Assembly: GCA_021781775.1 (NCBI GenBank) | Contig: JAJXWE010000009.1 | Coordinates: forward strand, 1-13,398 | Direction: 5' to 3' | Length of the DNA: 13,398 nucleotides | Source of the DNA: Pseudomonadota bacterium | GTDB lineage: Bacteria; Pseudomonadota; Gammaproteobacteria; Steroidobacterales; Steroidobacteraceae | In this document: one piece after another, positions 1-7,569 of the stretch | How the letters are laid out: the number at the start of each line of letters is the position of its first letter | Position numbering within the stretch: position 1 is the stretch's first letter | Notes under the pieces: model-generated | The model's database searches: none | What the model was told of the DNA's origin: nothing | What the model saw: the letters and a program-made list of their open reading frames with translations, nothing else | Program-made: the position numbers and the translations under genes

Positions 1-1614
1 GAATTCGAGCCGGGCGCCGCTCGCGGCGATGATCTCGGCGGCCTGCAGGCCGGTGTGGTCACCCACATCGTCGAACAGCAGCACGTTGCGGCCCGGCGCG
101 ATGCTGCCGGACAACACGTCCCAACTCGACACCGCCAGATCGTTGCCTGCGTGCAGCGCCTGGGTGTACGGCAAGCCCCCGGTGGCAACGATGACGACGT
201 CTGGGCTCTCGGCGAGCACTTCCCGGGGTTCACACCACGAATCGAAGCGGAACTGCACACCTAGCGCCGCGCACTGACTCATGCGCCATCCGACGATGCT
301 CAGCATCTCCCGGCGACGAGCGCTGCGGGCAGCAAGTCGGATCTGCCCGCCCGGCTCCGGGGCCGCCTCGAATACGAGCACCTCGTGGCCACGCTCCGCC
401 GCCACGCGCGCGGCCTCCAGACCGGCTGGCCCAGCGCCGACCACCACGACTTTGCGTCTGGCTGGCGCAGGTGCGATGTCGTGAGGCATTGCCAGCTCAC
501 GGCCCGTGGCGGCATTGTGAATGCAGTAGGCCGATCCGCCCTGGTAGATCCGATCGAGGCAGTAATTGGCGCCCACGCACGGTCGGATGTCATCCTCACG
601 CCCAGCGCTGAGCTTGCGTACGATGTGGGGATCGGCGATGTGCGCGCGCGTCAGACCCACCATGTCCAGTTTGCCGGCTGCGATGGCGTGTCTCGCCGTC
701 GCGACGTCTTGAATCCGTCCGGCGTGAAAGGTCGGCAGACCGATGGCCGAGCGAATTTCGCCGGCAAAATTGAGATGCGGCGCGCTCGGCATTCCCTGGA
801 TCGGGATGACGTCCGTGAGTCCGGCGTCGGTATCGATGTGTCCCCGGATGATATCAAGGAAGTCGACCATGCCGCTCGCCTTGAGATGGCGGGATATCTC
901 CAGTCCGTCCTCGCGCGTCACGCCCCCGGCGAGCAGCTCGTCGGCCGTATAGCGGATACCGACGATGAACTCGGGACCGACGCGCTCGCGAATTGCCGCG
1001 AGAACCTCGAATGTGAAGCGCATTCGGTTCTCGAGCGAACCGCCATACGGAGGCTCGAGATCATTCGTCAGAGGGGACCAGAACTGATCGATGAGATGGC
1101 CGTAGGCCTCGAGCTCAATGCCGTCCAAGCCCGCGGCCTTCATGCGTTCGGCGGCATCGGCGAAGTCGGTCACGATGCGCCGGATGTCCCATTCCTCGAT
1201 TCGTTTGGGGAAGGCGCGGTGCGCAGCCTCCTTGCGGTGCGACGGCGAGACCACCGGCAGCCAGAAGTTGCGGTCCCAGCGGGTGCGGCGCCCGAGGTGC
1301 GTGATTTGCACCATCACGGCGGCACCGTGTTCGTGGCAGGCATCTGCCAACTCCTTCATCCAGCGAACAACTTCATCCTTGTAGAGCAGGATGTTGTTGA
1401 ATGCGGGTGGGCTGTCGCGCGATACCGCCGCAGAGCCTGCTGTCATGGTCAAGGCGATGCCACCTTTGGCCCGCTCGACATGGTAGGCGCGATAGCGCGC
1501 CTTCGGCATGCCCTCTTCAGGGTAGGCTGGCTCGTGCGCGGTGGTCATGATCCGGTTGCGCAGCGTGAGATGCTTCAACTGGTAGGGCTGTAGCAGTGGA
1601 TCGATTGACGTCAC
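1..1614 (-). CDS. FMN/FAD/Fe-S oxidoreductase, DgcA/StcD-like N-demethylase (3' end cut by window edge)
   Basis: The 538 visible codons are the N-terminal part of an NADH:flavin oxidoreductase of the trimethylamine dehydrogenase/2,4-dienoyl-CoA reductase type. Closest by eye are the dimethylglycine demethylase DgcA and the N-methylproline demethylase StcD, which oxidatively remove an N-methyl group in the cytoplasm. The FMN TIM barrel covers about residues 8-340, with QITHLGRRTRW and the segment H173-LI-D176-QFWSP. An iron-sulfur segment follows with C346, C352 and C364. A dinucleotide fold begins at G393 (GAGPAG), with a later GGQI motif. The second cysteine of the usual C-x2-C-x2-C motif is Ala349. 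The start is GTG at 1614, preceded by AGGAAG six bases upstream; the upstream ATG runs into a stop. About 150 C-terminal residues lie outside the window. It is divergent from the sulfotransferase. Family is sure; the substrate is inferred. Confidence 0.9.
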   Translation of the reverse strand, partial: MTSIDPLLQPYQLKHLTLRNRIMTTAHEPAYPEEGMPKARYRAYHVERAKGGIALTMTAGSAAVSRDSPPAFNNILLYKDEVVRWMKELADACHEHGAAVMVQITHLGRRTRWDRNFWLPVVSPSHRKEAAHRAFPKRIEEWDIRRIVTDFADAAERMKAAGLDGIELEAYGHLIDQFWSPLTNDLEPPYGGSLENRMRFTFEVLAAIRERVGPEFIVGIRYTADELLAGGVTREDGLEISRHLKASGMVDFLDIIRGHIDTDAGLTDVIPIQGMPSAPHLNFAGEIRSAIGLPTFHAGRIQDVATARHAIAAGKLDMVGLTRAHIADPHIVRKLSAGREDDIRPCVGANYCLDRIYQGGSAYCIHNAATGRELAMPHDIAPAPARRKVVVVGAGPAGLEAARVAAERGHEVLVFEAAPEPGGQIRLAARSARRREMLSIVGWRMSQCAALGVQFRFDSWCEPREVLAESPDVVIVATGGLPYTQALHAGNDLAVSSWDVLSGSIAPGRNVLLFDDVGDHTGLQAAEIIAASGARLEF

Positions 1615-1751
1615 GCGTCGCTTCCTGGATGGGCGGCCGACCTGCGCAGGACCATAGCGCGAGGGTTCCGGATGTGGTCTTGCCAATCGCACACGGATGC
1701 TAGGAAATCAGATTTTTCGGGGTCTCGCCTTGCATACGCGCCTGGGCAGGC

Positions 1752-1780
1752 TCGACCATCGATGCTTCGCGCGGTATAAG
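1752..1780 (+). promoter_or_regulatory. Candidate sigma-70-like promoter for the TPR-sulfotransferase
   Basis: TCGACC (1752-1757) and TATAAG (1775-1780) are separated by 17 bases and resemble -35 and -10 elements. Transcription would begin about 20 bases before the ATG at 1806. The AGGAG that overlaps the -10 element (1779-1783) is 22 bases from that ATG, too far to be a normal ribosome binding site, so the start has no clear Shine-Dalgarno. The gap 1615-1805 must also hold the promoter of the divergent oxidoreductase, for which I see no convincing match. Confidence 0.3.
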
Positions 1781-1805
1781 GAGTCCACCCTCACACGCTG
1801 CGATT

Positions 1806-3272
1806 ATGCCCGGCACAACACCTGAGTTCGCGGCCCTCCGTCTGATGCGCGCGGGACGCCTGGAAGAGGCGCGGGCCCTCGCTGAGCAAGCCGTCGCGCA
1901 GGCTCGCGTGTGCACCTCGGCGCACGGTCTGTTGGCGACGATCCTCGTGCAACTGGGTCGCCCGGCACAGGCTGATGCGGTAGTCAAGCAAGCCGTCGGG
2001 CTCGAGCCCGCTGGCGGCGATGCGTGTGACGCGCTCGCGTACGTATCACTTCATCTCGGCTGCCACCAGCGCGCCAACGCCCTGTATCGACGCGCCGCCG
2101 AGCTCTCACCGGGTACGGCCCGGCATTGGTACAACCTGGCCGCGAGCGAGCGGAGTTTCGGCAGGCTCGATGAAGCGGAGGCAGCCTGCGATCGCGCCAT
2201 CGGGCTCGATACGCACGAGTACCGCAGCTATCTGCTGCGCTCGGAACTCAGGGTGCAGACCGCCGCCGCGAATCACGTCACGGAGCTGCGCCGGATCCTG
2301 GAGCGACCGGGACTCGATGACCGGGCGCGGGTGTTTCTCGGTTATGCCCTTGGCAAGGAGCTGGACGATCTGCAGCAGTTCGATTCGGCGTTTCGCTGGT
2401 TCGCCGAAGCCGCGACTACCCGGCGCCGTCACCTCGGCTACGACGTCGGTCTCGATGAGCACAAGCTGCGACGGATCACGGAGGTTTTCCGGGGAAACGC
2501 GCCTCGAGCTCACGACAACGCGGAAGACTCTGATCAATTCATCTTCATCGTCGGTCTGCCCCGATCCGGCACAACGCTGCTCGAGCGCATTCTCTCGAAT
2601 CTCTCCGGAGTACGCTCCAACGGGGAAACGGAGAATTTCGCCCGCGCGTTGCTCGGCGGAGAATCCGCTCGGCCGGGTCCAGTGCCGGGCGATGTGTTCG
2701 CGCGTGCGGCGGCAGCTGACCCGCGTGCCGTGGCGGCTCGATATGCGCAGCTCGCCCGCGCGGAGCGCGGCGAGCGGCTCATTGAGAAACTGCCGATGAA
2801 TTACCTTTATCTGGGTGCCATCCAGCGCGCCTTGCCGCGAGCGAGACTGCTGCTCGTGACCCGTACGCCGCTCGACAGCTGCTTCGCGATGTTCCGAACG
2901 CTGTTCGGTGATGCTTACCCGTTCAGCTACGATTTCAACGATCTCGCGCGCTACTACACCGCATACGACAGGCTGATCAGGCACTGGCGATCGATCCTGG
3001 GCGAACACATCCATGAGGTGCGGTATGAGTCGTTGGTTGGCGATCCGACCGGCACCGCGTCGGCCGCCGCGCGTTTCTGCGGGCTCGACTGGAGTGATGC
3101 GGCGCTCGCAATCGAGAGCAATTCGGCAGTCTCACTCACCGCCAGCGCCGCCCAGGTGCGGCGGCCGATCTACGGGTCCTCCTCGGGGCGCTGGCGATAC
3201 TATCGCGACCAGCTTGCCCCGCTCATCGCGAGCCTGCGCAGCCGGCAGATTGATCTGCCGGCTGGCGCGTGA
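1806..3272 (+). CDS. TPR-repeat sulfotransferase family protein
   Basis: This 488-residue protein joins N-terminal tetratricopeptide-like helical repeats (about residues 5-215, with units such as GRLEEARALAEQAV and GRLDEAEAACDRAI) to a PAPS-dependent sulfotransferase domain (about 243-480). The 5'-phosphosulfate loop is FIVGLPRSGTT (247-257). The 3'-phosphate-binding segment is around R353 (RTPLDS, with S358), and the intervening KLPMNYLYLG motif is typical of this family. Such enzymes move a sulfuryl group from PAPS to an alcohol or tyrosine hydroxyl; the acceptor here is unknown. There is no signal peptide, so it is probably cytoplasmic. The gene converges on the TonB receptor with a 7-base gap. 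The pairing of TPR-sulfotransferases with TonB receptors is something I recall from related bacteria. The ATG at 1806 gives a full repeat region, but a ribosome binding site is weak. Domain calls are firm; biological role is unknown. Confidence 0.9.
   Translation: MPGTTPEFAALRLMRAGRLEEARALAEQAVAQARVCTSAHGLLATILVQLGRPAQADAVVKQAVGLEPAGGDACDALAYVSLHLGCHQRANALYRRAAELSPGTARHWYNLAASERSFGRLDEAEAACDRAIGLDTHEYRSYLLRSELRVQTAAANHVTELRRILERPGLDDRARVFLGYALGKELDDLQQFDSAFRWFAEAATTRRRHLGYDVGLDEHKLRRITEVFRGNAPRAHDNAEDSDQFIFIVGLPRSGTTLLERILSNLSGVRSNGETENFARALLGGESARPGPVPGDVFARAAAADPRAVAARYAQLARAERGERLIEKLPMNYLYLGAIQRALPRARLLLVTRTPLDSCFAMFRTLFGDAYPFSYDFNDLARYYTAYDRLIRHWRSILGEHIHEVRYESLVGDPTGTASAAARFCGLDWSDAALAIESNSAVSLTASAAQVRRPIYGSSSGRWRYYRDQLAPLIASLRSRQIDLPAGA
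3239..3264. terminator. Perfect 12-bp inverted repeat at the end of the sulfotransferase gene
   Basis: CAGCCGGCAGAT (3239-3250), two bases, then its exact complement ATCTGCCGGCTG (3253-3264). It would fold as an 11-bp stem with a four-base loop, within the last codons of the sulfotransferase and six bases before its stop codon. There is no T-run on either side, so it is not a canonical intrinsic terminator. Its place between two convergent genes suggests a bidirectional transcription block or an mRNA 3'-end stabiliser. The structure is certain; the function is inferred. Confidence 0.4.
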
Positions 3273-3279
3273 TTCCCGA

Positions 3280-5853
3280 TCAAAAGCTGTACCCGACGCT
3301 CACCCCGATCACTCGCGGCTGGTTCACGACGTAGTCGTTCGTCAGGTTGGCGAACGCAAACAGGGTCGGGGGCGCGAGTATTTCGCGTTTGTTCGCAAGA
3401 TTGGTGACGTAGACGGTTGTCCGCCAAGGGTAGTGGGCGAGCGACGCCGAGGTGTTCATCACCAGGTAGCTCGAGGAGCGTTGAACGCTCGATGAGCCTT
3501 CGGCAGCCGTCAACGCCATGATGGCGGGGCTGCGATAGCTGCCATTCAGGGACAGCGAGAGCCTGTAGCCCGGAACGAGCACTCTCGCGTAATCGATGTC
3601 CGCGGTGATGCTGGTCTTGGGGCTGCCCGGCAGCCGCTCGCCTGCGGTGCCCGAGAGCTCGCCCGGGACGATGGTGCCGAGGCCGTTGTTGGCTGGCAAC
3701 GAGAATCCGCTCGTCAGCTTGGCGTCTGCGTACGTGATGCCGAAGTTGTAGGTGAGGCCGCGCAGGACGAGCGGTCCAGAGGTATCGAGCTCGAAGCCCT
3801 TGGATTCGGCCGTGTTAGCGTTGAACACGGCCAGGTTTCCGTCCGGCAGGCTCGAGGATATCTGCGGTCGGTTCCATCTGACGTCGAAGACGTCGAACGC
3901 GTAGCTGAGCCCGTCCGCGAACTGCCCCTTCAGTCCAATTTCATAATTGTTGGTCCGGTCGGGCGCGTAGGTTCTCAGCAGCGGGCTCTCCTGGAACGGG
4001 CCAGTTAGCGGCACTGAATTGGCTCCACCGCGACGAAAGCCCTGCGACCATAGGGCATAGACATATTGATTCGGTACGTATTGGTAGGAGACGTCGAGCT
4101 TTCCGATGTTCGCCGAAGCCGGCGCGTTGTGGGGCGTCGCCGGAATAAACGTGGGAAAGGTGAAATCTTCGTACAGCTGGGCGTCGGTGAATTGCTCGAC
4201 GTAGTGCCGGTAGCCGCCAGTCATGCGCGCGTGCCGGGCGAAATGCCACGTCAGATCGCCGTAGACGGATTCTTCCTGGAATCTCTGGGTATCGATCTGT
4301 GTGAAAACGAGATCATTGGGGCCGCTCGTGACCAGGCACGCCGGATACGTCGAACCGTAGTAAACCGCGCTGGTGCAGCCTTGGGCGACGGAGCGCTCCG
4401 GCGAGCCGGGATTGGCAATGTTCCAGGCTCCTTGGCGCGTCTGCTTGTCGTAGAACGCCCCGACGACGTAGTCGAACATGTTCCACAGCCGGGTGTTCGA
4501 TACCAGGCGCACCTCCTGCGTGAAGGCATGCGAGTGATCGGCGAACTGGTAGTCGTACACGAAGCGCGGATTGGTGGGCATCCCGGCGTAGTACGACAGG
4601 TAAGCCCCGCCATCTACGCCGGCGATGCGGTAGCTGTCGTCTTCGAGGAGCTGACCGGTGGTCGTGCGGTACGAGGTCGTGGACGCCAGCGTGGCAAACC
4701 CGGCGTCGTAGCTCATGTCGAGACTGAGTAGGTTTGTGTAGCGCGAATACGGCTGATCGATCTGTGAGAATTCCTGGTAAGGCCCACCGGGCGGCAACGT
4801 CACTGTGGGGTCGATCGGGGAGACTCCCCCTTTGAAGTCGGGATTGACCTGCGGGCCGCCGTCGCCGCGCAGGCTGGTGTGCAGCAGCGCGAGCACGGCT
4901 TTGAAGGACTCGATGGGCTTCCACAGGAGCGCAGCGCGGCCCGTGAAGGTCTTCTGCCAGTTCCAGTCCGAACGACGTGAATAGATGGCCGAGCTACCGA
5001 CCGGATCGGCCGGATTGGCCAGCACCGGGGTGCCGAACAATCCCGGGTTCGTGCGTTTCAGCAGACCGTAGACGTTGATCCATCCGGGCTGGTAGTCATA
5101 CTTGGCGGCCACGCGGAACGCCAGTTTGTCGCCGATCGGCACGTTCAGTACGCCGTCGAGGGTATATCCGGTCCCAGTGGAGTGGGCCACGCTGTCGCCG
5201 CCAACGTCCACTCTGCCGGAGAGGCGGTTCAGCTTCGGTTCGTTCGGAATCAGCCGGATGGTCCCGGCCAACGAGCCCGCCCCATACAGGGTGCCCTGAG
5301 GTCCACGCAGGACCTCGATGCGGTTCAGATCGATGAGCTGGATGTATCCGCCCACCGGGGAGTTGTCGACATAGACCCCGACGGGACTCTGTTCGAAGCT
5401 GCGAAAGCCCCGCAGGGGCTCGCCGGTGGCATTGATGCCGCGGATGATCGGTACGGTTGCCCCCGCCAGGCGCGCCCCGAAATCGAACATGCTGAGGCCC
5501 GGAACGGCATTGGCGAGCGAGGCAATGCCCGTGACACCCGCGTCCGAGAGCTGTTGGGGCGTGACGACGGCAAGACTCTCCGGCACCGACAGCGCGGTCT
5601 GCCGGTGACGGGTTGCGGTGACCGTGATTTCCTGCAGTGTCGTGGGCAGCGCGTCCGGCGCAGTGCCGCTCGCATGCCGCGTGGCCTGGCCGGCTGGCGG
5701 GATCGCTGCCGTCGGCGTCGATTCGGCAGCATTGGCCTCGCGCAGCTGTCCGTAGAGGGCCAGGCAGACGGCCGCTCCCACGGCAGGCAGAATGCGCCGC
5801 TGAGTCCAGAGCGCTCGCTTGGCGCTGTGTGACCGCGCGCTAGAGTCTTGCAT
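3280..5853 (-). CDS. TonB-dependent outer-membrane receptor
   Basis: This 857-residue receptor imports an unidentified ligand across the outer membrane using TonB energy. The signal peptide has a basic start (K12, R13, R19, R20), a hydrophobic core around 21-37 and a probable cleavage after A-N-A (40-42). A TonB box, EITVTATR, lies at 75-82. The plug covers about 85-210, with LRGPQGTLYG near its end. The rest is a 22-strand type beta barrel ending in the terminal aromatic VGYSF. One putative surface loop carries a cysteine pair, C493 and C506, perhaps a disulfide. I chose the ATG at 5853, preceded by GGGGGA; the frame stays open to a GTG at 5925, but that would put 24 extra residues before the signal peptide. 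The AraC regulator lies 148 bases upstream in the same direction and may control it. Its position between two demethylase-type genes suggests an amine ligand, which is only inference. Confidence 0.93.
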   Translation of the reverse strand: MQDSSARSHSAKRALWTQRRILPAVGAAVCLALYGQLREANAAESTPTAAIPPAGQATRHASGTAPDALPTTLQEITVTATRHRQTALSVPESLAVVTPQQLSDAGVTGIASLANAVPGLSMFDFGARLAGATVPIIRGINATGEPLRGFRSFEQSPVGVYVDNSPVGGYIQLIDLNRIEVLRGPQGTLYGAGSLAGTIRLIPNEPKLNRLSGRVDVGGDSVAHSTGTGYTLDGVLNVPIGDKLAFRVAAKYDYQPGWINVYGLLKRTNPGLFGTPVLANPADPVGSSAIYSRRSDWNWQKTFTGRAALLWKPIESFKAVLALLHTSLRGDGGPQVNPDFKGGVSPIDPTVTLPPGGPYQEFSQIDQPYSRYTNLLSLDMSYDAGFATLASTTSYRTTTGQLLEDDSYRIAGVDGGAYLSYYAGMPTNPRFVYDYQFADHSHAFTQEVRLVSNTRLWNMFDYVVGAFYDKQTRQGAWNIANPGSPERSVAQGCTSAVYYGSTYPACLVTSGPNDLVFTQIDTQRFQEESVYGDLTWHFARHARMTGGYRHYVEQFTDAQLYEDFTFPTFIPATPHNAPASANIGKLDVSYQYVPNQYVYALWSQGFRRGGANSVPLTGPFQESPLLRTYAPDRTNNYEIGLKGQFADGLSYAFDVFDVRWNRPQISSSLPDGNLAVFNANTAESKGFELDTSGPLVLRGLTYNFGITYADAKLTSGFSLPANNGLGTIVPGELSGTAGERLPGSPKTSITADIDYARVLVPGYRLSLSLNGSYRSPAIMALTAAEGSSSVQRSSSYLVMNTSASLAHYPWRTTVYVTNLANKREILAPPTLFAFANLTNDYVVNQPRVIGVSVGYSF

Positions 5854-6001
5854 ATCGATCCCCCGGGTACATGGCCATGGATGCGCCGCAGGCGCGCCTG
5901 TCTGGTTACAGCCCGCCGCCGGCACCTAACCGACGCGCGCCAGCTTGGCGAAACAATACGCGCGTGAGACGCGAGCCGCCTTCGTGCGCGCGGGGGATTT
6001 T

Positions 6002-7096
6002 CTAGGAGTTCGACCGCGAGTGCGCTTTGTTGCGCCGGATATCGATCGGTCGCATGCCGAAATGGCGGCGAAACGCGGTCGTGAATGAGGTCGGATGCGC
6101 ATAGCCGACCGCCTGGCCGGCCTGCTCGACCGACCATCCCTGGTCACGAATGAGAGTTAGGGCGTGACGCATCCGACAGCTCAGGCTGAAGTCGAAGATC
6201 GTCTCCCCGAATACGGCCTTGAAGCCCTTCGTCAGGATCGATTTCGACATGCCGACGGAGCGGGCCAGCCTGTCGATCGTTGGTGCGGGCGCGAATTGGC
6301 GCATCACGATTGCACGCGCCGCGTGCAGACAGCGCAGCTCGCGCTCGCTGAATTGCTCCGTGGGCACGGCCATCGGTGCGGACAGGCTGGCGACGGCGAG
6401 ACACATGAGTTCGAGGGCTAGAGCTTCCGTGTACACCAGTGCGAGCGTTCCGGCGTGCTGGTTGTTGATCAGCCGCATGGCGACATCCAGACTCTGCGCG
6501 GACAGCGGCTGCTGACAGTAGGTGATCTGCTCTGCGCGGCTGGAAACAAACGCCTTCAGGGCGTCCGGCACCCCGGTTCCTGCCGGCAGGAAGGTCTCCG
6601 CGAAGAATTGCGGCCGCATGCTGACGATGATGAATTGCTCGCGTGCGCGCGGGGCCGTCCACTCGTTGATGTCCACGCCCTTAGGCTGCGACCAGACCAA
6701 CAGCGAGGGGCGATTCCACCGAACCGGCTCGGTTCGGCTCATCGCAAGCGTCAGATCACCCGAGATCTTGAAGTCGAACTGCAGCAGCCCATCGCCCGGG
6801 ACGAGCTCGAAGCGCGGGTCGTTATACGCGACGTTGGCGATGACGACGTAAATTTCGTCCCGGATGCGGGTCAATTCCCAGTAGCCTTCCCCTTCCTCCG
6901 GCGCCACGGCGAGGCGCGCACCGAGCAGGGGCCGAGTGGGGTGACGCAGGACTTGCTTGAGGTGGGGCGCGTGCTCGAGCCTCTCGAATGCATCGGCCAG
7001 CGTGCGCCCAGGCCCAGCCAGCATGGCCCGGAACAACCCCTGATTGCATGAGCGGCTGTCTACGTCAGGGTTGTAGCTCTGATCTGCTGAATTCAC
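6002..7096 (-). CDS. AraC/XylS-family transcriptional regulator
   Basis: A 364-residue regulator. The C-terminal AraC DNA-binding domain (about residues 255-355) has two helix-turn-helix units. The first is around TIDRLARSVGMSKSILTKGF. The second is around SVEQAGQAVGYAHPTSFTTA, followed by the family signature FRRHFGMRPIDIRR. The N-terminal part (about 30-230) is a sensor or dimerisation region without a clear known ligand pocket; the layout resembles PchR-type regulators that control a neighbouring TonB receptor. The start is a GTG at 7096 with GGAGA ten bases upstream; an internal ATG at residue 25 is an alternative. The gene precedes the TonB receptor in the same direction (148-base gap) and is divergent from the MttB-like gene. 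It is therefore well placed to regulate both from the 473-base intergenic region. Family firm, target inferred. Confidence 0.9.
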   Translation of the reverse strand: MNSADQSYNPDVDSRSCNQGLFRAMLAGPGRTLADAFERLEHAPHLKQVLRHPTRPLLGARLAVAPEEGEGYWELTRIRDEIYVVIANVAYNDPRFELVPGDGLLQFDFKISGDLTLAMSRTEPVRWNRPSLLVWSQPKGVDINEWTAPRAREQFIIVSMRPQFFAETFLPAGTGVPDALKAFVSSRAEQITYCQQPLSAQSLDVAMRLINNQHAGTLALVYTEALALELMCLAVASLSAPMAVPTEQFSERELRCLHAARAIVMRQFAPAPTIDRLARSVGMSKSILTKGFKAVFGETIFDFSLSCRMRHALTLIRDQGWSVEQAGQAVGYAHPTSFTTAFRRHFGMRPIDIRRNKAHSRSNS

Positions 7097-7569
7097 GTTC
7101 GTCGATTCTCCGCCGGAACCTGGTGCACCGAATCGTCGACGGGCCGATGCCCTGGCATCGATCCGGTCGATGCGGCAGGAATCCCCCGATCCCGACGGTG
7201 CCGCAAGTGCCCCTGCGGTGCAAGCGCGGATGATCGGCCCACGCCGGGACTCGCCCGGTGCGCGGCGCGGCTGGGCTACCGCTCCGGGACACTTGCGGAC
7301 AATTTTCTCCCTGGGTTTGGCGCCGGACCTGGCGGCTCACGGCACGGACCGCCTTTGTGGCACGGTCCAGGGCTGGGGACGGTGAGCGGCCGGGCATCTG
7401 TGCCGCGAACGTGACCGGTATCCCTCAGCCCCTGTGCGAGCGCATTCGTGGTCGAATTCCTAGCAATGGGCGGCTCGGACCAAGGCACCCGCGCCGTGCT
7501 GCGCGCTATGGTGCCTGTCCATGCTCGTGTCGAGCGTTGGTTGCGACCCATCCATGGCGGAACTGGCTC
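7097..7569. promoter_or_regulatory. 473-base divergent intergenic region between the AraC and MttB-like genes
   Basis: I see no credible gene here. Open frames in this stretch are rich in Arg, Pro and Gly and match nothing I know. The region must hold the start signals of both divergent genes, but no strong -35/-10 pair stands out. It contains a cluster of CGATGC half-sites (7146-7173). It also has two near-identical ten-base direct repeats, GGCACGGACC (7341-7350) and GGCACGGTCC (7359-7368), spaced by 18 bases. These also hold the inverted arms GGACCG (7346-7351) and CGGTCC (7363-7368). Confidence 0.4.
7146..7173. repeat. Nested inverted repeats, candidate operator
   Basis: GCATCGA (7155-7161) and TCGATGC (7167-7173) are perfect inverted arms with a 5-base spacer. 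The left arm is also the partner of an upstream GATGCC (7146-7151), spaced by two bases from GGCATC (7154-7159). The result is three half-sites of alternating orientation in 28 bases, about 50-75 bases upstream of the AraC start. The arrangement suits a protein-binding operator, perhaps for the AraC protein itself, although AraC sites are more often direct repeats. Confidence 0.35.

Noticed and set aside
1..6. The window begins exactly with an EcoRI site (GAATTC), possibly a clone end
   Set aside because: Other GAATTC sites occur inside the window (for example 7088 and 7452) and the frame of the first gene runs through it; it may only reflect how the fragment was cut or be chance.
385..1593. 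A 402-codon open frame on the plus strand opposite the flavin oxidoreductase
   Set aside because: It is antisense to a clearly conserved enzyme and its translation has no recognisable domain; long antisense frames are common in GC-rich genes.
2106..3014. A 302-codon open frame opposite the TPR-sulfotransferase
   Set aside because: The plus-strand product has clear TPR and PAPS-binding motifs; the opposite frame has none.
5854..5925. Longer start for the TonB receptor at a GTG
   Set aside because: It would put 24 residues in front of a normal signal peptide, while the ATG at 5853 has a GGGGGA ribosome binding site.
7258..7569. In-frame N-terminal extension of the MttB-like protein from a GTG
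   Set aside because: The 104 added residues are Arg/Pro/Cys-rich and unlike the family N-terminus; the ATG at 7570 has a suitable ribosome binding site and leaves a normal-length protein.
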